From assembly GCA_963693635.1 (NCBI GenBank), contig CAVOBC010000089.1, forward strand, positions 1-14,478: a DNA stretch of 14,478 nt. The letters run 5' to 3'. The DNA is from CAVOBC01 sp963693635 (lineage in GTDB: Bacteria > Pseudomonadota > Gammaproteobacteria > Pseudomonadales > Azotimanducaceae). The notes below the pieces were generated by a model. The model was not told the origin of the DNA. It ran no database searches and saw only the letters and a list, made by a program, of their open reading frames with translations. Made by a program: the position numbers and the translations under genes. Numbering within the stretch: the stretch's first letter is position 1; each line of letters starts with the position of its first letter. This document shows, in pieces, positions 1 through 6,533 of this stretch.

Positions 1-614
1 TCTACAGTGACAGGCTCGCGCATGATGCGGTTCGCAATGGCCGTGATTTCCCGGGTAAACGTTGCGCTGAAGAGCAGTGTCTGCCGCTTCGACGGCACGT
101 GTCGCATGATGTTGTCGATTGACGGTGCAAAACCCATGTCCAACATCCGGTCCGCTTCGTCAAGCACCAGGGTGTGCACGTCGGCGAATGACAGCGTTTC
201 TTTGCGCAGGTGCTCCTCGATTCTGCCCGGCGTGCCGACAATGATGTGGGCACCGTGCGCGAGTGAACCGATCTGAGGGCCAATCGGAACGCCGCCGCAA
301 AGCGTCAGTATCTTCACGTTGTGCGTGCCACGCCCAAGTCGCCGGATCTCGCTTGCCACCTGGTCGGCGAGTTCCCGCGTGGGACACAGCACCAGCGCTT
401 GTATGCGGAACCGCTTTACGTTGAGTGATTGCAGCACGCCAAGCCCAAACGCCGCGGTCTTGCCGGTGCCGGTTTGCGCTTGGCCCAGCACATCGGAACC
501 CGCCAGGATCGGCGGCAGACTCGCCGCCTGGATGGGCGTCATCTCAAGGTATTCGAGCGTTGTGAGGTTGGCGATCAGGTCAGCGCGCAGGGGCAGGGTG
601 TTGAAACTTGCCAT
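1..614 (-). CDS. dbpA: DEAD-box ATP-dependent RNA helicase, DbpA-like (C-terminus outside window)
   Basis: ATP-dependent RNA helicase; DbpA acts on 23S rRNA during 50S ribosome assembly. The first 204 residues are visible, covering the first RecA-like domain. Motifs in order: Q motif MTPIQ (25-29), Walker A AQTGTGKT (46-53), PTREL (78-82), TPGR (128-131), DEAD (152-155) and SAT (184-186). The start (ATG at 612-614) gives MASFNTLPL, resembling the N-terminus of DbpA, and stretches such as QALVLCPTRELADQV and KILTLCGG match what I recall of E. coli DbpA closely. The second RecA domain and the RNA-binding domain that would confirm DbpA over other DEAD-box paralogues (RhlE, SrmB) lie beyond base 1. 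The ribosome-binding site is weak (GGGAA about six bases before the ATG). It is transcribed away from the hydrolase gene behind it, with 234 bases between them. Confidence 0.9.
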   Translation of the reverse strand, partial: MASFNTLPLRADLIANLTTLEYLEMTPIQAASLPPILAGSDVLGQAQTGTGKTAAFGLGVLQSLNVKRFRIQALVLCPTRELADQVASEIRRLGRGTHNVKILTLCGGVPIGPQIGSLAHGAHIIVGTPGRIEEHLRKETLSFADVHTLVLDEADRMLDMGFAPSIDNIMRHVPSKRQTLLFSATFTREITAIANRIMREPVTV

Positions 615-848
615 GTATTTCCCACGGGAAGGTGTTTCGAAGTGAAAGGTATATCCGGGTGCGCGAAAACGCGTGGATGCGTACGTTTAGTCCCCGATAG
701 GAGGCGATTCGGTGGCGGAGCTTAAACCAATAGTGTTGATTCGCCGCTAGTTTTTGCCGCACGGCCCGTCAGGTTGGGGATTTGTCGTCCTCAAACCCCG
801 CAATGGCAGATAGGGTCGAGCCGATAGCGCCGTCCCGAGTCCCTGTGG

Positions 849-1667
849 CTATCCGGCAGCGCCCGCTTTTTCTGCCTGGGTCTGTGCGTTGACGACGCCG
901 TGCTGCATAAAGTCATCGATCATGGCCGCGAATTCGTCCGGGACGTCGCCGGGGACGCCATGGCCAACCCGGCTGAATACGTGCAGCGTCGCGTTGGGCA
1001 GTTTCTGCCAGTCGTTGACATTGGCCGTGCAGAGTCCGTCGGCAGCGCCTGCGACCATGAGCGTGGGTGTCGTCAGGGTGTCCAGTTGTGCCGTCACATC
1101 GAACTCGGCCATCGACCGCCAGGAGTCGCTGAAATGTCCTTCAGAGACTGAGATGGCGCGATCGACATTGCGTTCGATCGACGACTCAGGGGACCGGATG
1201 CGCATTAGCGTGCGCTCTGCAATCATCCGCTTGCGCGCATTTGGCGCCGCGCGCAACTTCTGCGCCTGGTCCAGCATCGACGGGTCGACGTTGATGCCTC
1301 CGGCCGGGATAGGCGCGACCAGAACGAGCTTGTTCAGACGTTCTGCGTGGGCGACCCCGAGTTGATAGCCGACGCCGCCTCCCATGCTGTGGCCAATGTA
1401 GGTGAACCGGTCAAGTTCCAGGGCATCCGCCATCGCTACAACATCGCGCGCGTATTGCGCGATGTTGTAGCCATCCGCCGGATGCTCGCTGTCGCCCGCT
1501 CCCCGACAGTCCATGACGATGCAACGATAACGTTCGCTGAGTCTGGGTGCTATCTCGTTCAGCCACACGTCATGAGCGCCGGTGTAGCCGTGATGCATGA
1601 TGATGGGCTCGCCGCTGCCAACTTCGTCCCAGAAGAGGTTGACGCCGTTCACGTTTTGCATGGGCAT
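849..1667 (-). CDS. alpha/beta-fold hydrolase
   Basis: A 272-residue alpha/beta hydrolase, cytoplasmic (no signal peptide). The fold's landmarks are in order: oxyanion segment HHGYTG (25-30), strand-turn DCRGAGDS (53-60), nucleophile elbow GHSMGG with Ser94, acid Asp210 in AGAADG, and catalytic His236 in VGHGV. The triad is therefore complete. The family includes esterases, epoxide hydrolases, haloperoxidase-like and C-C bond hydrolases; the substrate cannot be read from sequence. The start at 1665-1667 has a good ribosome-binding site (AAGGA, about eight bases upstream); an in-frame Met two codons later is less well placed. The C-terminal dozen residues are Ala/Gln/Glu-rich and probably a disordered tail. 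It is a single gene, divergent from the mscS-like gene. Confidence 0.9.
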   Translation of the reverse strand: MPMQNVNGVNLFWDEVGSGEPIIMHHGYTGAHDVWLNEIAPRLSERYRCIVMDCRGAGDSEHPADGYNIAQYARDVVAMADALELDRFTYIGHSMGGGVGYQLGVAHAERLNKLVLVAPIPAGGINVDPSMLDQAQKLRAAPNARKRMIAERTLMRIRSPESSIERNVDRAISVSEGHFSDSWRSMAEFDVTAQLDTLTTPTLMVAGAADGLCTANVNDWQKLPNATLHVFSRVGHGVPGDVPDEFAAMIDDFMQHGVVNAQTQAEKAGAAG

Positions 1668-1942
1668 GTGGATGTTCCTTTTGAGGTGAGGTTAAATTTC
1701 GGGTTTGCCCGCTTTCGTGCTGCGGGCCGGTGTTGCCTGTCGATGCGGTCGCTTCGATGTCTGCGATGACGGGTGCTATCGCGGCTTTCGCGAGCGCGAG
1801 GCCAATGCCGTCGTTAGCGCTCCGTGGTCGACGCGTCGAGTGTACCGCAGGTCGGGGACGGTTGACCGGCGGCGATCGCTTGCGCTGCCCTCCCGGCGCG
1901 GGCAACCTTGCCCTCCCCCAACAGACGCAATCGGAATACCCG
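1668..1942. promoter_or_regulatory. divergent intergenic region with a perfect 12-base palindrome
   Basis: This 275-base gap separates the hydrolase (minus) from the mscS-like gene (plus) and must hold both promoters. A perfect palindrome TCGACGCGTCGA lies at 1828-1839, a possible operator, but such GC-rich palindromes can occur by chance. A small stem TCGCG/CGCGA lies at 1777-1791. ORFs run through the gap in two frames, but they show no family resemblance and no good start, so I do not call a gene. No convincing -35/-10 pair was found. Confidence 0.35.
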
Positions 1943-2778
1943 GTGGAAAACCCGTTACAAGAAGAAATGCAGCAGATGGAGCAGATCTACACGACGCTGA
2001 TCGAGTTCTTTGTGAATTACTCGATGCAGGTGCTCGTGCCATCCTGATCCTGATTGCCGGACTGCTGGTCGCGCGCTCGGTGTCGCGGTGGGTGGTTCGC
2101 ACCCTGACTCGACGAGAGTTCGACATAACAATGACCGAATTGATCGGCAGCATCGTCTTTTTCAGCGTGCTCGGCGGTTTTGCCGTCATTGCGCTCGGCA
2201 AGTTCGGTATCTCGATCACGCCGTTTGTGGCGGCACTCGGTGCTTTCGCGCTGGGGGCCGGTCTCGCGATGCAGGGAATCGTGAGCAACTATGGTGCGAG
2301 CCTGTCGATCAGGCTTCACGCGGGCGTTCGTCGTCGGCAACACCTTGATCGTGCAGGGGTGTCTGGCGTGGTGGAGCAAATCCGGTTGCCCTACACCATT
2401 CTCGTTACCGAGGACGGTGAGCAATTGATGATCCCGAATCGCGAGATCATTGGGCAGATTCTTGAGAATTCCTTTGCGGTCAGGCTGGTCGAGACCAGGA
2501 TCTTGCTGCATCGCGCAACCGATCCACTGAACTCGATTGATGTACTCGCCGCGGAACTCGGGGGTCTTGATGAGTTGGCGAGCGAGCCATCGGCACAGAT
2601 CGGTATCGATGAGTTCACCGAGAATGGAGTAAGGCTTTCCATTCGTTGCTGGGTGCCCACGCGTCAGTATTTCCAGGCGAAGTTTCGGGTCAATGCGCAC
2701 ATCTATCGGACGCTGCAATCAGCGCCGATTGAGTTGGGCACACCCCTGCAGGATGTGCGACTGCTCGCAGCGAGCTAG
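1943..2778 (+). pseudogene. MscS-family mechanosensitive channel, frame broken at three places
   Basis: Small-conductance mechanosensitive channel homologue (inner membrane, opens under hypo-osmotic stress). Conserved stretches are spread over different frames. From GTG 1943: VENPLQEEMQQMEQIYTTL (the start typical of this subfamily), then membrane helices (ILILIAGLLVAR, IVFFSVLGGFAVIALG), the Gly/Ala-rich pore helix (FVAALGAFALGAGLAMQG, SNYGA), the beta domain (GVSGVVEQIRLPYT, EDGEQLMIPNREIIGQIL) and a C-terminal alpha/beta domain ending at TAG 2776-2778. Break 1 is near 2033-2040: one base appears lost, otherwise TGA at 2045 ends the protein. Break 2 is near 2309-2316: one extra base. Break 3 is at the GGGG run near 2357: one base appears lost. 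Between breaks 2 and 3 the expected FTRAFVVGNTLIVQG is read in a different frame. Conservation on both sides of every break suggests recent decay or sequence errors. Repaired length would be about 278 residues, normal for the family. Confidence 0.8.
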
Positions 2779-2864
2779 TTGCTGTGCCAGACGCCGAGGA
2801 CTGGCAGCCAGCGGTGGGAATCGGTCACGCGTGCAGGCAAAATGCCCTGGGACCGCGAGGTGGT

Positions 2865-2895
2865 GAGACGGGGTGTCAGCAAGTGGAACCGTCTC
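2865..2895. repeat. 7-base inverted repeat between mscS-like gene and efpL
   Basis: GAGACGG at 2865-2871 pairs perfectly with CCGTCTC at 2889-2895 across a 17-base loop. No T-run follows, so it is not a classical terminator. It may help end mscS transcription or be chance; support is weak. Confidence 0.25.
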
Positions 2896-2930
2896 GAGAA
2901 GCGTGAACAGATACCCAAACATTCACAGGT

Positions 2931-2965
2931 TGCTATGACACGCGATGCAAGGCGATGTCATAGCA
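2931..2965 (+). promoter_or_regulatory. strong stem-loop in the leader of efpL
   Basis: TGCTATGACA (2931-2940) is exactly complementary to TGTCATAGCA (2956-2965). The stem can extend inward by three more pairs (CGC 2941-2943 with GCG 2952-2954) past a single bulged A at 2955. The structure ends 20 bases before the GTG start of efpL and 10 bases before its AGGAG ribosome-binding site. No T-run follows, so a terminator is unlikely. It could be a structured RNA leader that tunes efpL translation, or a two-fold protein operator with 10-base half-sites. The pairing is seen directly; the role is inferred. Confidence 0.55.
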
Positions 2966-2985
2966 GTGGTTATGCAGGAGCGAAG

Positions 2986-3552
2986 GTGCCGAAAGCGAGT
3001 GATCTCAAGCGGAGTAGTGTGGTTGCGATTGACAGTGAGCCGCACTCGGTGCGTGACATCGAGGTGCGATCACCGTCAGCGCGCGGCGCGGCCACACTTT
3101 ACAAATTTACCCTCACCAACCTCATAACGGGCCGCAAGTTCAACGAAACTTTCAAGGGTGACGATTATCTTGCGGAGGCAGATGCGGAGCGGGTCGCGCT
3201 TCAGTATTCCTATCTCGATGGCAACGAGCTTATCTTCATGGACGAAGAATACGCCCAGCACGGGATGGCGCGTGACCAAATCGCCGAGCAGGCCGCCTAT
3301 ATCACCGATGGCATCGAAGGTATAACCGGGCTCCTGGTCGCAGGGGTGTTGCGCGCGATCGAACTACCACAGTCGGTGACTCTTGAGATTGTGGAGACGA
3401 GTCCGGCGATGAAAGGGGCGTCAGCCAACGCCAGGACCAAGCCCGCCACGTTGAATACCGGCCATGTCGTGAATGTGCCGGAGTACATCGAAACCGGCGA
3501 GAAGGTGCGCGTCAACACGGGTGACGGCAAGTTCATGTCCCGCGCCACCTGA
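2986..3552 (+). CDS. efpL: elongation factor P-like protein EfpL (YeiP)
   Basis: EF-P paralogue that binds the ribosome between the P and E sites and relieves stalling at polyproline-type motifs. The start is GTG 2986, chosen because AGGAG (2976-2980) sits five bases upstream and the product then begins (V/M)PKASDLKR, lining up with E. coli YeiP; the open frame continues upstream to 2779 but without family resemblance. Length is 188 residues, against about 190 for the family. The KOW-like N-terminal domain holds the extended loop SPSARGAATLYK with Arg33 at the position where EF-P carries its modified lysine, the hallmark of EfpL. FKGDD and the OB domains follow, with LELPQSVTLEIVETSPAMKG at roughly 127-146 and KPATLNTG, all strongly conserved. 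The stop codon overlaps the first base of the downstream repeat. A leader stem-loop lies just upstream. Confidence 0.95.
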   Translation: MPKASDLKRSSVVAIDSEPHSVRDIEVRSPSARGAATLYKFTLTNLITGRKFNETFKGDDYLAEADAERVALQYSYLDGNELIFMDEEYAQHGMARDQIAEQAAYITDGIEGITGLLVAGVLRAIELPQSVTLEIVETSPAMKGASANARTKPATLNTGHVVNVPEYIETGEKVRVNTGDGKFMSRAT

Positions 3553-3609
3553 GCTATTTACTGTCCCAAGAATTGTCATCCTGACAATTCTTGGGAGTTG
3601 GTTTGCAAG
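3551..3609 (+). repeat. first copy of a 59-base repeat with a perfect 14-base hairpin
   Basis: The repeat starts inside the efpL stop codon (GAGCTA...) and runs to GTTTGCAAG. It contains a perfect inverted repeat, CCCAAGAATTGTCA (3565-3578) and TGACAATTCTTGGG (3582-3595), with a three-base loop. About 50 of the 59 positions match the second copy at 3714-3772, in the same orientation, start to start 163 bases apart. The hairpin could also act as a 3' end structure for efpL mRNA, although no T-run follows. It resembles REP/BIME-type intergenic palindromes in layout; I do not recognise it as a named family. Confidence 0.75.
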
Positions 3610-3643
3610 CAAGCCTCGCATGATCTTGATGAAACGAGGCCTG

Positions 3644-3672
3644 AAAAAAATGGCGGTGCATCCCTGCACCGC
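3644..3672 (-). terminator. rho-independent terminator reading leftward from the AIM24-family gene
   Basis: On the minus strand GCGGTGCA (3672-3665) pairs perfectly with TGCACCGC (3660-3653) around a GGGA loop. Two bases later comes a run of seven Ts (As at 3644-3650 on the plus strand). Stem plus T-run is the classical terminator form, and it lies about 100 bases past the stop codon of the minus-strand AIM24-family gene. It is embedded in the repeat unit, so termination may be a side role of the repeat. Confidence 0.7.
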
Positions 3673-3686
3673 TCGCCAGTGCTCGC

Positions 3687-3705
3687 CCCAGAACGGAGTT
3701 CTGGG
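3687..3705. repeat. third hairpin of the intergenic cluster
   Basis: CCCAGAAC (3687-3694) and GTTCTGGG (3698-3705) form a perfect 8-base stem with loop GGA. In addition TTCTGGGACAG (3699-3709) is the reverse complement, with one base skipped, of CTGTCCCAAGAA at 3561-3572. Segment 3561-3709 is therefore bounded by about 11-base inverted ends, a MITE-like arrangement. A weaker stem, GCCTCG (3613-3618) with CGAGGC (3635-3640), also lies inside. Confidence 0.6.
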
Positions 3706-3713
3706 ACAGGAAC

Positions 3714-3772
3714 GAGCTAACTTACTGTTCCAAAATTGTCATCCCAACAATTCCTGGGAGTCGGTTTGCAAG
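3714..3772 (+). repeat. second copy of the 59-base repeat, palindrome degraded
   Basis: This copy runs from GAGCTAACTTACTG to GTCGGTTTGCAAG and aligns to 3551-3609 with a handful of mismatches and two one-base gaps. The central palindrome is imperfect here (AATTGT...ACAATT still pairs). It ends three bases before the stop codon of the convergent AIM24-family gene, so the repeat pair fills the whole gap between the two genes. Confidence 0.7.
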
Positions 3773-3774
3773 AT

Positions 3775-4509
3775 TCACTTTTCCTTCGGGTCCGGTAGGG
3801 CCGCAGCAAGCCGATCAACCAGTCGAGGAAAAGGCAGGCTTTGTATCCACACGGAGCCGTGTCCAGACAGCGTTGCGAGCACGAGTCCCTCACCGCCAAA
3901 CATCATGCTGGTAAGTCCACCCGCGAGCGCGATGTCGTAGTCAATGCCTTCTGTGAAGCCAACCAGACAACCGGTGTCGAGCCGCAAGGTCTCGCCGTCA
4001 AGTTCCTTGCGTACGAGGGTTCCGCCCGCGTGAACGAAGGCGAGGCCATCGCCTGACAAGCGTTGCAGAATGAACCCCTCGCCGCCAAAGAAACCGGCCC
4101 CCAGTCGCTTGGAAAAGGCGATTCCGACCGACGTGCCGAGCGCGGCTGCGAGGAAGGCATCTTTTCTGACATATCAGGTCGCTGGTCCCGTTGCGAGGTC
4201 AATGGGAACCACCGAGCCCGGTAACGGCGCGTTAAAGGCGACCTTGCGCCGCGCCTCGCCGTCATTGGTAAAGTGGGTCATGAAGACAGACTCGTCGGTC
4301 AGCACGAGTTTGCCCGCGCCGAAGAGTTTCCCCATCAGGCCGGCCTCGGCGTCGGAACCGTCGCCCATTTTGGTCTCGAAGCTGATGTCCTGCTCCATGT
4401 AGGCCATGGCACCCGCCTCGGCGATGACGCTCTCTGATGGGTCCAGTTCAATCTCGACCATCTGGATGTCGTGGCCGATGATCTCGTAGTCAACTTCGTG
4501 GCTGCGCAT
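3775..4509 (-). pseudogene. AIM24 / TIGR00266-family protein, broken by a local double frameshift
   Basis: Conserved bacterial protein of the AIM24 (TIGR00266) family; the bacterial function is unknown, and the yeast namesake is a mitochondrial protein. Reading from ATG 4507-4509: MRSHEVDYEIIGHDIQMVEI, then EAGAMAYME, FETKMGDGS, MTHFTNDGEARRKVAFNAP and PGSVVPIDLA, after which a TGA occurs at 4174-4176. The same frame resumes with KDAFLAAALGTSVGIAF, the family signature GAGFFGGEGFILQRL, GDGLAFVHAGG, DTGCLVGF, MFGGEGLVLATL and a C-terminus ending at 3775. Between the breaks the neighbouring frame gives the expected GTSDLICQK. One G missing from GGG (CCC at 4187-4189) and one extra A (TTTT at 4162-4165) would explain everything. 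Repaired length is about 244 residues, normal for the family. Either a fresh pseudogene or, as likely, a functional gene with two homopolymer errors. The ribosome-binding site is GGAAA, about six bases upstream. Confidence 0.85.
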
Positions 4510-4608
4510 GTGGTGGTTTCCTTGCCGTGAAGGGATTGTTGGTCAAAGGCTGTTTGTGACAAGACTCGAGAGAGTGCGTTCGATCGAGGGCGCATCATCA
4601 TCATGGCT

Positions 4609-4633
4609 CGCGACATTGCTCGACGCGACATTG
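4609..4633. promoter_or_regulatory. 10-base direct repeat in a divergent gap
   Basis: CGCGACATTG occurs at 4609-4618 and again at 4624-4633, start to start 15 bases apart, in the 283-base gap between the AIM24-family gene (minus) and the hydrolase run (plus). Spaced direct repeats in such a place can be regulator half-sites. A TATGAT box at 4664-4669 could be a -10 for the plus-strand genes, but no good -35 is 17 bases before it. The repeat is seen; the role is a guess. Confidence 0.3.
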
Positions 4634-4693
4634 ATGTGCGGGACGCTCGTTCGCAAAGGGCCTTATGATAGGTGAGTCAACGAAGGAGAAGCT

Positions 4694-4753
4694 ATGAGTG
4701 ACGCACAGAAAGCACGCGCCAGCGGCGTGCAAATGGTGACGTCAGGCCTGTAG
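4694..4753 (+). CDS. possible 19-residue leader peptide
   Basis: A short ORF, MSDAQKARASGVQMVTSGL, ends at TAG 4751-4753. Its ribosome-binding site is better than that of most genes in the window (GAAGGAGA, five to six bases before the ATG). It ends 39 bases before the next gene. It may be a translated upstream peptide, the surviving start of a lost gene, or a chance ORF in a good context. No tandem identical codons that would suggest attenuation are present. Confidence 0.35.
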   Translation: MSDAQKARASGVQMVTSGL

Positions 4754-4792
4754 ACTCGAAGGCAATCAGTGGACTAATGAGGAGGACTACAC

Positions 4793-5443
4793 ATGGACTT
4801 CGGCTTTGAACGCAATCGGCCCTGCGAGCATCCGCCATCACTTGGCCAGTGGGAGTTCGGTTCCAAACCGTGGTGTGAAGCCTGTGCCGCGCAGGGCGTC
4901 AAGTTGCTCCAGGCAGCGAATCTCGACCTCGCAGGGGTTGCGTGGGCGTTCAGTGAAATTTACACGTTCTGTCCGGAGCGACTGCTCGGCGGTCGTGACG
5001 AGTCGTCGTACTACATGATGATCAAGGACGGTGTTATCTCGGGCGGGGGTGGTGCGCCGGACGAATGTCGGGCGCTGCCGGGTTTCCACGTCAAGATCCC
5101 GTGGGTCTCAATCGCGTCCCAATCCGCTGGTTACTACGGCCGCGAGGGCCAGGCCAGGCGCTCCGCGGACGAGGGAGTCATGTGGCGAGAAATCACCGAT
5201 GCGGCCGGCCGGAAGAACCCGCTCGGGTTGAAAAGTGGCACGCCAGCCGTCTGGCCCAAAGCGATCGGTGCTGCACTCGGCGCTGGCGGTGAGACCGGCG
5301 GCGGCTTGCACAACATAACGGCAAGCATGTTGATTCCTTCACCGGAGGTTGCGACCTTGCCGTTGTCCCCGCATGGTGTGCCTCTCGTAGCGCAGATGAC
5401 CGAAGACCAGAGGGCCGGGTTCCTGGCATTGCTCGGCCTATAG
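4793..5443 (+). CDS. hypothetical protein, 216 residues, with a CxxC motif
   Basis: I do not recognise this family. The ORF is well supported: ideal ribosome-binding site AGGAGG (4780-4785), seven bases before the ATG, and a normal codon pattern. The product has no signal peptide or clear membrane helix. It contains five cysteines (11, 28, 31, 60, 92); WCEAC at 27-31 is a CxxC pair that, with Cys11 and His13, could hold a metal. The middle is rich in aromatic residues (WAFSEIYTF, SSYYMMIKDG), followed by a glycine run GGGGAP (84-89). The C-terminal part has GAALGAGGETGGG (159-171) and an LSPHGVPLVAQMT segment. It is first in a same-strand run with a cyclase-family hydrolase (90-base gap), a NIPSNAP protein and a serine hydrolase, so a role in the same pathway is plausible but unproven. 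Confidence 0.75.
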   Translation: MDFGFERNRPCEHPPSLGQWEFGSKPWCEACAAQGVKLLQAANLDLAGVAWAFSEIYTFCPERLLGGRDESSYYMMIKDGVISGGGGAPDECRALPGFHVKIPWVSIASQSAGYYGREGQARRSADEGVMWREITDAAGRKNPLGLKSGTPAVWPKAIGAALGAGGETGGGLHNITASMLIPSPEVATLPLSPHGVPLVAQMTEDQRAGFLALLGL

Positions 5444-5533
5444 ATTCAATTGTTGAACCGCTGAATTACAGACGAAGGGGCGCTGAAGTAACGCGCCGAT
5501 CTAAAACAACAATATCCTTATGAGGGGACGCCA

Positions 5534-6520
5534 ATGTTCAGGACCATTTTATTGACAGTTGTATTGCTCGCGGCACCATCGGCACTTGGCAAGCACCATG
5601 GGCAGGCCGCACCGGCCCCGGTCGACCGGGCTGAGTTTGAGTCGTGGATGGAGAAGATTTCCAACTGGAATCGCTGGGGCAAGGACGACCAACTGGGAAC
5701 GCTCAATCTCATTACGCCCGCCAAGCGTCTGGAGGCAATCGCTCTCGTCAAGGAAGGTGTCACGGTTTCGCTCGCACTCGACCTCAACACCAAAGCAGAT
5801 GCCATCAACACAAGCCCCTTCTCACACAAGCTGACCCTCAGTGAGTTCGCCGGACATCAGGTTGCGGGCGATGATTACGCAATTTCCTACCATGGCTTTG
5901 CACATTCGCATATGGACGGATTGCCGCATTTTTTCCACAAGGGCAAGATGTACAACGGCTACAGCGTGGACGAGGTGAAGTCTGACGGCTCGCGCAAGCT
6001 AGGCATACACAACGCGAAGGACGGGGTAGTCAGCCGCGGCATCCTCGTTGACATGCCGGCGTTCAAGGGTGTTCCGTACCTTGAGCCGGGTACTGCCATC
6101 ACCGTTGCGGATCTGGAAGCGTGGGAGCGCGAGAACAAAATTCGCATTGGTAGTGGCGATGTGATGTTGCTGCGCACCGGCAGGTGGCAGCGCCAGCGTG
6201 AGAAGGGACAGTGGAATTTCCTGGAGAAAGCCGCGGGGCTGCACGCTTCCGTTGCCCTGTGGCTGAAAGAGCGCGACGTTGCCGTGATTGGCTGTGATGG
6301 CGTCAGCGACGTGATGCCTGCCAATGTCGCGGGGCTTGCCAATCCACTGCACGAACTCGTGCTGGTTGGCCTCGGTATGCCGATTCTCGATAATCTGGAT
6401 CTGGGTCCTCTGGCAGAAGCTGCCCACAAACGGAAGCAGTACACGTTCTTGTTCATGGGCTCGCCCCTTCGCGTCGTCGGTGGCACCGGGTCGCCGATGA
6501 ATCCGCTCGTGATGTTCTGA
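5534..6520 (+). CDS. cyclase-family metal-dependent hydrolase, exported
   Basis: Member of the cyclase family (PF04199), which includes kynurenine formamidase, isatin hydrolase and polyketide cyclase-like enzymes that hydrolyse amides or lactams with a bound divalent metal. Residues 1-19 form a signal peptide (FRTILLTVVLLAAPSALG), so the enzyme is probably periplasmic. An N-terminal NWNRWGKDDQLGTLNLITP segment (44-62) is typical of the longer subfamily. The metal-site region is HGFAHSHMDGLPHF (120-133), with His120, His124, His126, Asp128 and His132 as candidate ligands, followed by GKMYNGYS. The C-terminal half has LLRTGR (212-217), GCDGVSD (253-259) and HELVLVGLGMPILDNLDL. Length of 328 residues is normal for the subfamily. 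The ribosome-binding site GAGGGG is about six bases before the ATG. Thirteen bases separate it from the NIPSNAP gene, so co-transcription is very likely. Confidence 0.92.
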   Translation: MFRTILLTVVLLAAPSALGKHHGQAAPAPVDRAEFESWMEKISNWNRWGKDDQLGTLNLITPAKRLEAIALVKEGVTVSLALDLNTKADAINTSPFSHKLTLSEFAGHQVAGDDYAISYHGFAHSHMDGLPHFFHKGKMYNGYSVDEVKSDGSRKLGIHNAKDGVVSRGILVDMPAFKGVPYLEPGTAITVADLEAWERENKIRIGSGDVMLLRTGRWQRQREKGQWNFLEKAAGLHASVALWLKERDVAVIGCDGVSDVMPANVAGLANPLHELVLVGLGMPILDNLDLGPLAEAAHKRKQYTFLFMGSPLRVVGGTGSPMNPLVMF

Positions 6521-6533
6521 TCAGGAGACTCTG

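Noticed and set aside
662..673. CGCG-AAAA-CGCG hairpin in the dbpA leader
   Set aside because: A 4-base stem in GC-rich DNA is expected by chance; no further support for a regulatory element.
1570..1905. Minus-strand ORF spanning the gap upstream of the alpha/beta hydrolase
   Set aside because: It overlaps the hydrolase start in another frame, has no ribosome-binding site and no family resemblance.
2017..2718. 233-residue minus-strand ORF opposite the mscS-like gene
   Set aside because: It lies antisense to clearly conserved MscS sequence, shows no recognisable domain and has low-complexity Arg/Asp-rich composition typical of a shadow frame.
2779..2985. N-terminal extension of efpL by 69 in-frame codons
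   Set aside because: The extension has no resemblance to EF-P proteins, contains two inverted repeats, and GTG 2986 has an ideal ribosome-binding site and matches the family start.
3551..3772. CRISPR array
   Set aside because: Only two imperfect copies 163 bases apart with structured, non-spacer-like sequence between them, and no cas genes.
4174..4176. TGA in the AIM24-family gene as selenocysteine or other stop recoding
   Set aside because: The residues next to the TGA in that frame do not match the family, whereas the shifted frame does; TGA also ends several ordinary genes here, and no selenocysteine insertion hairpin is evident just after it.
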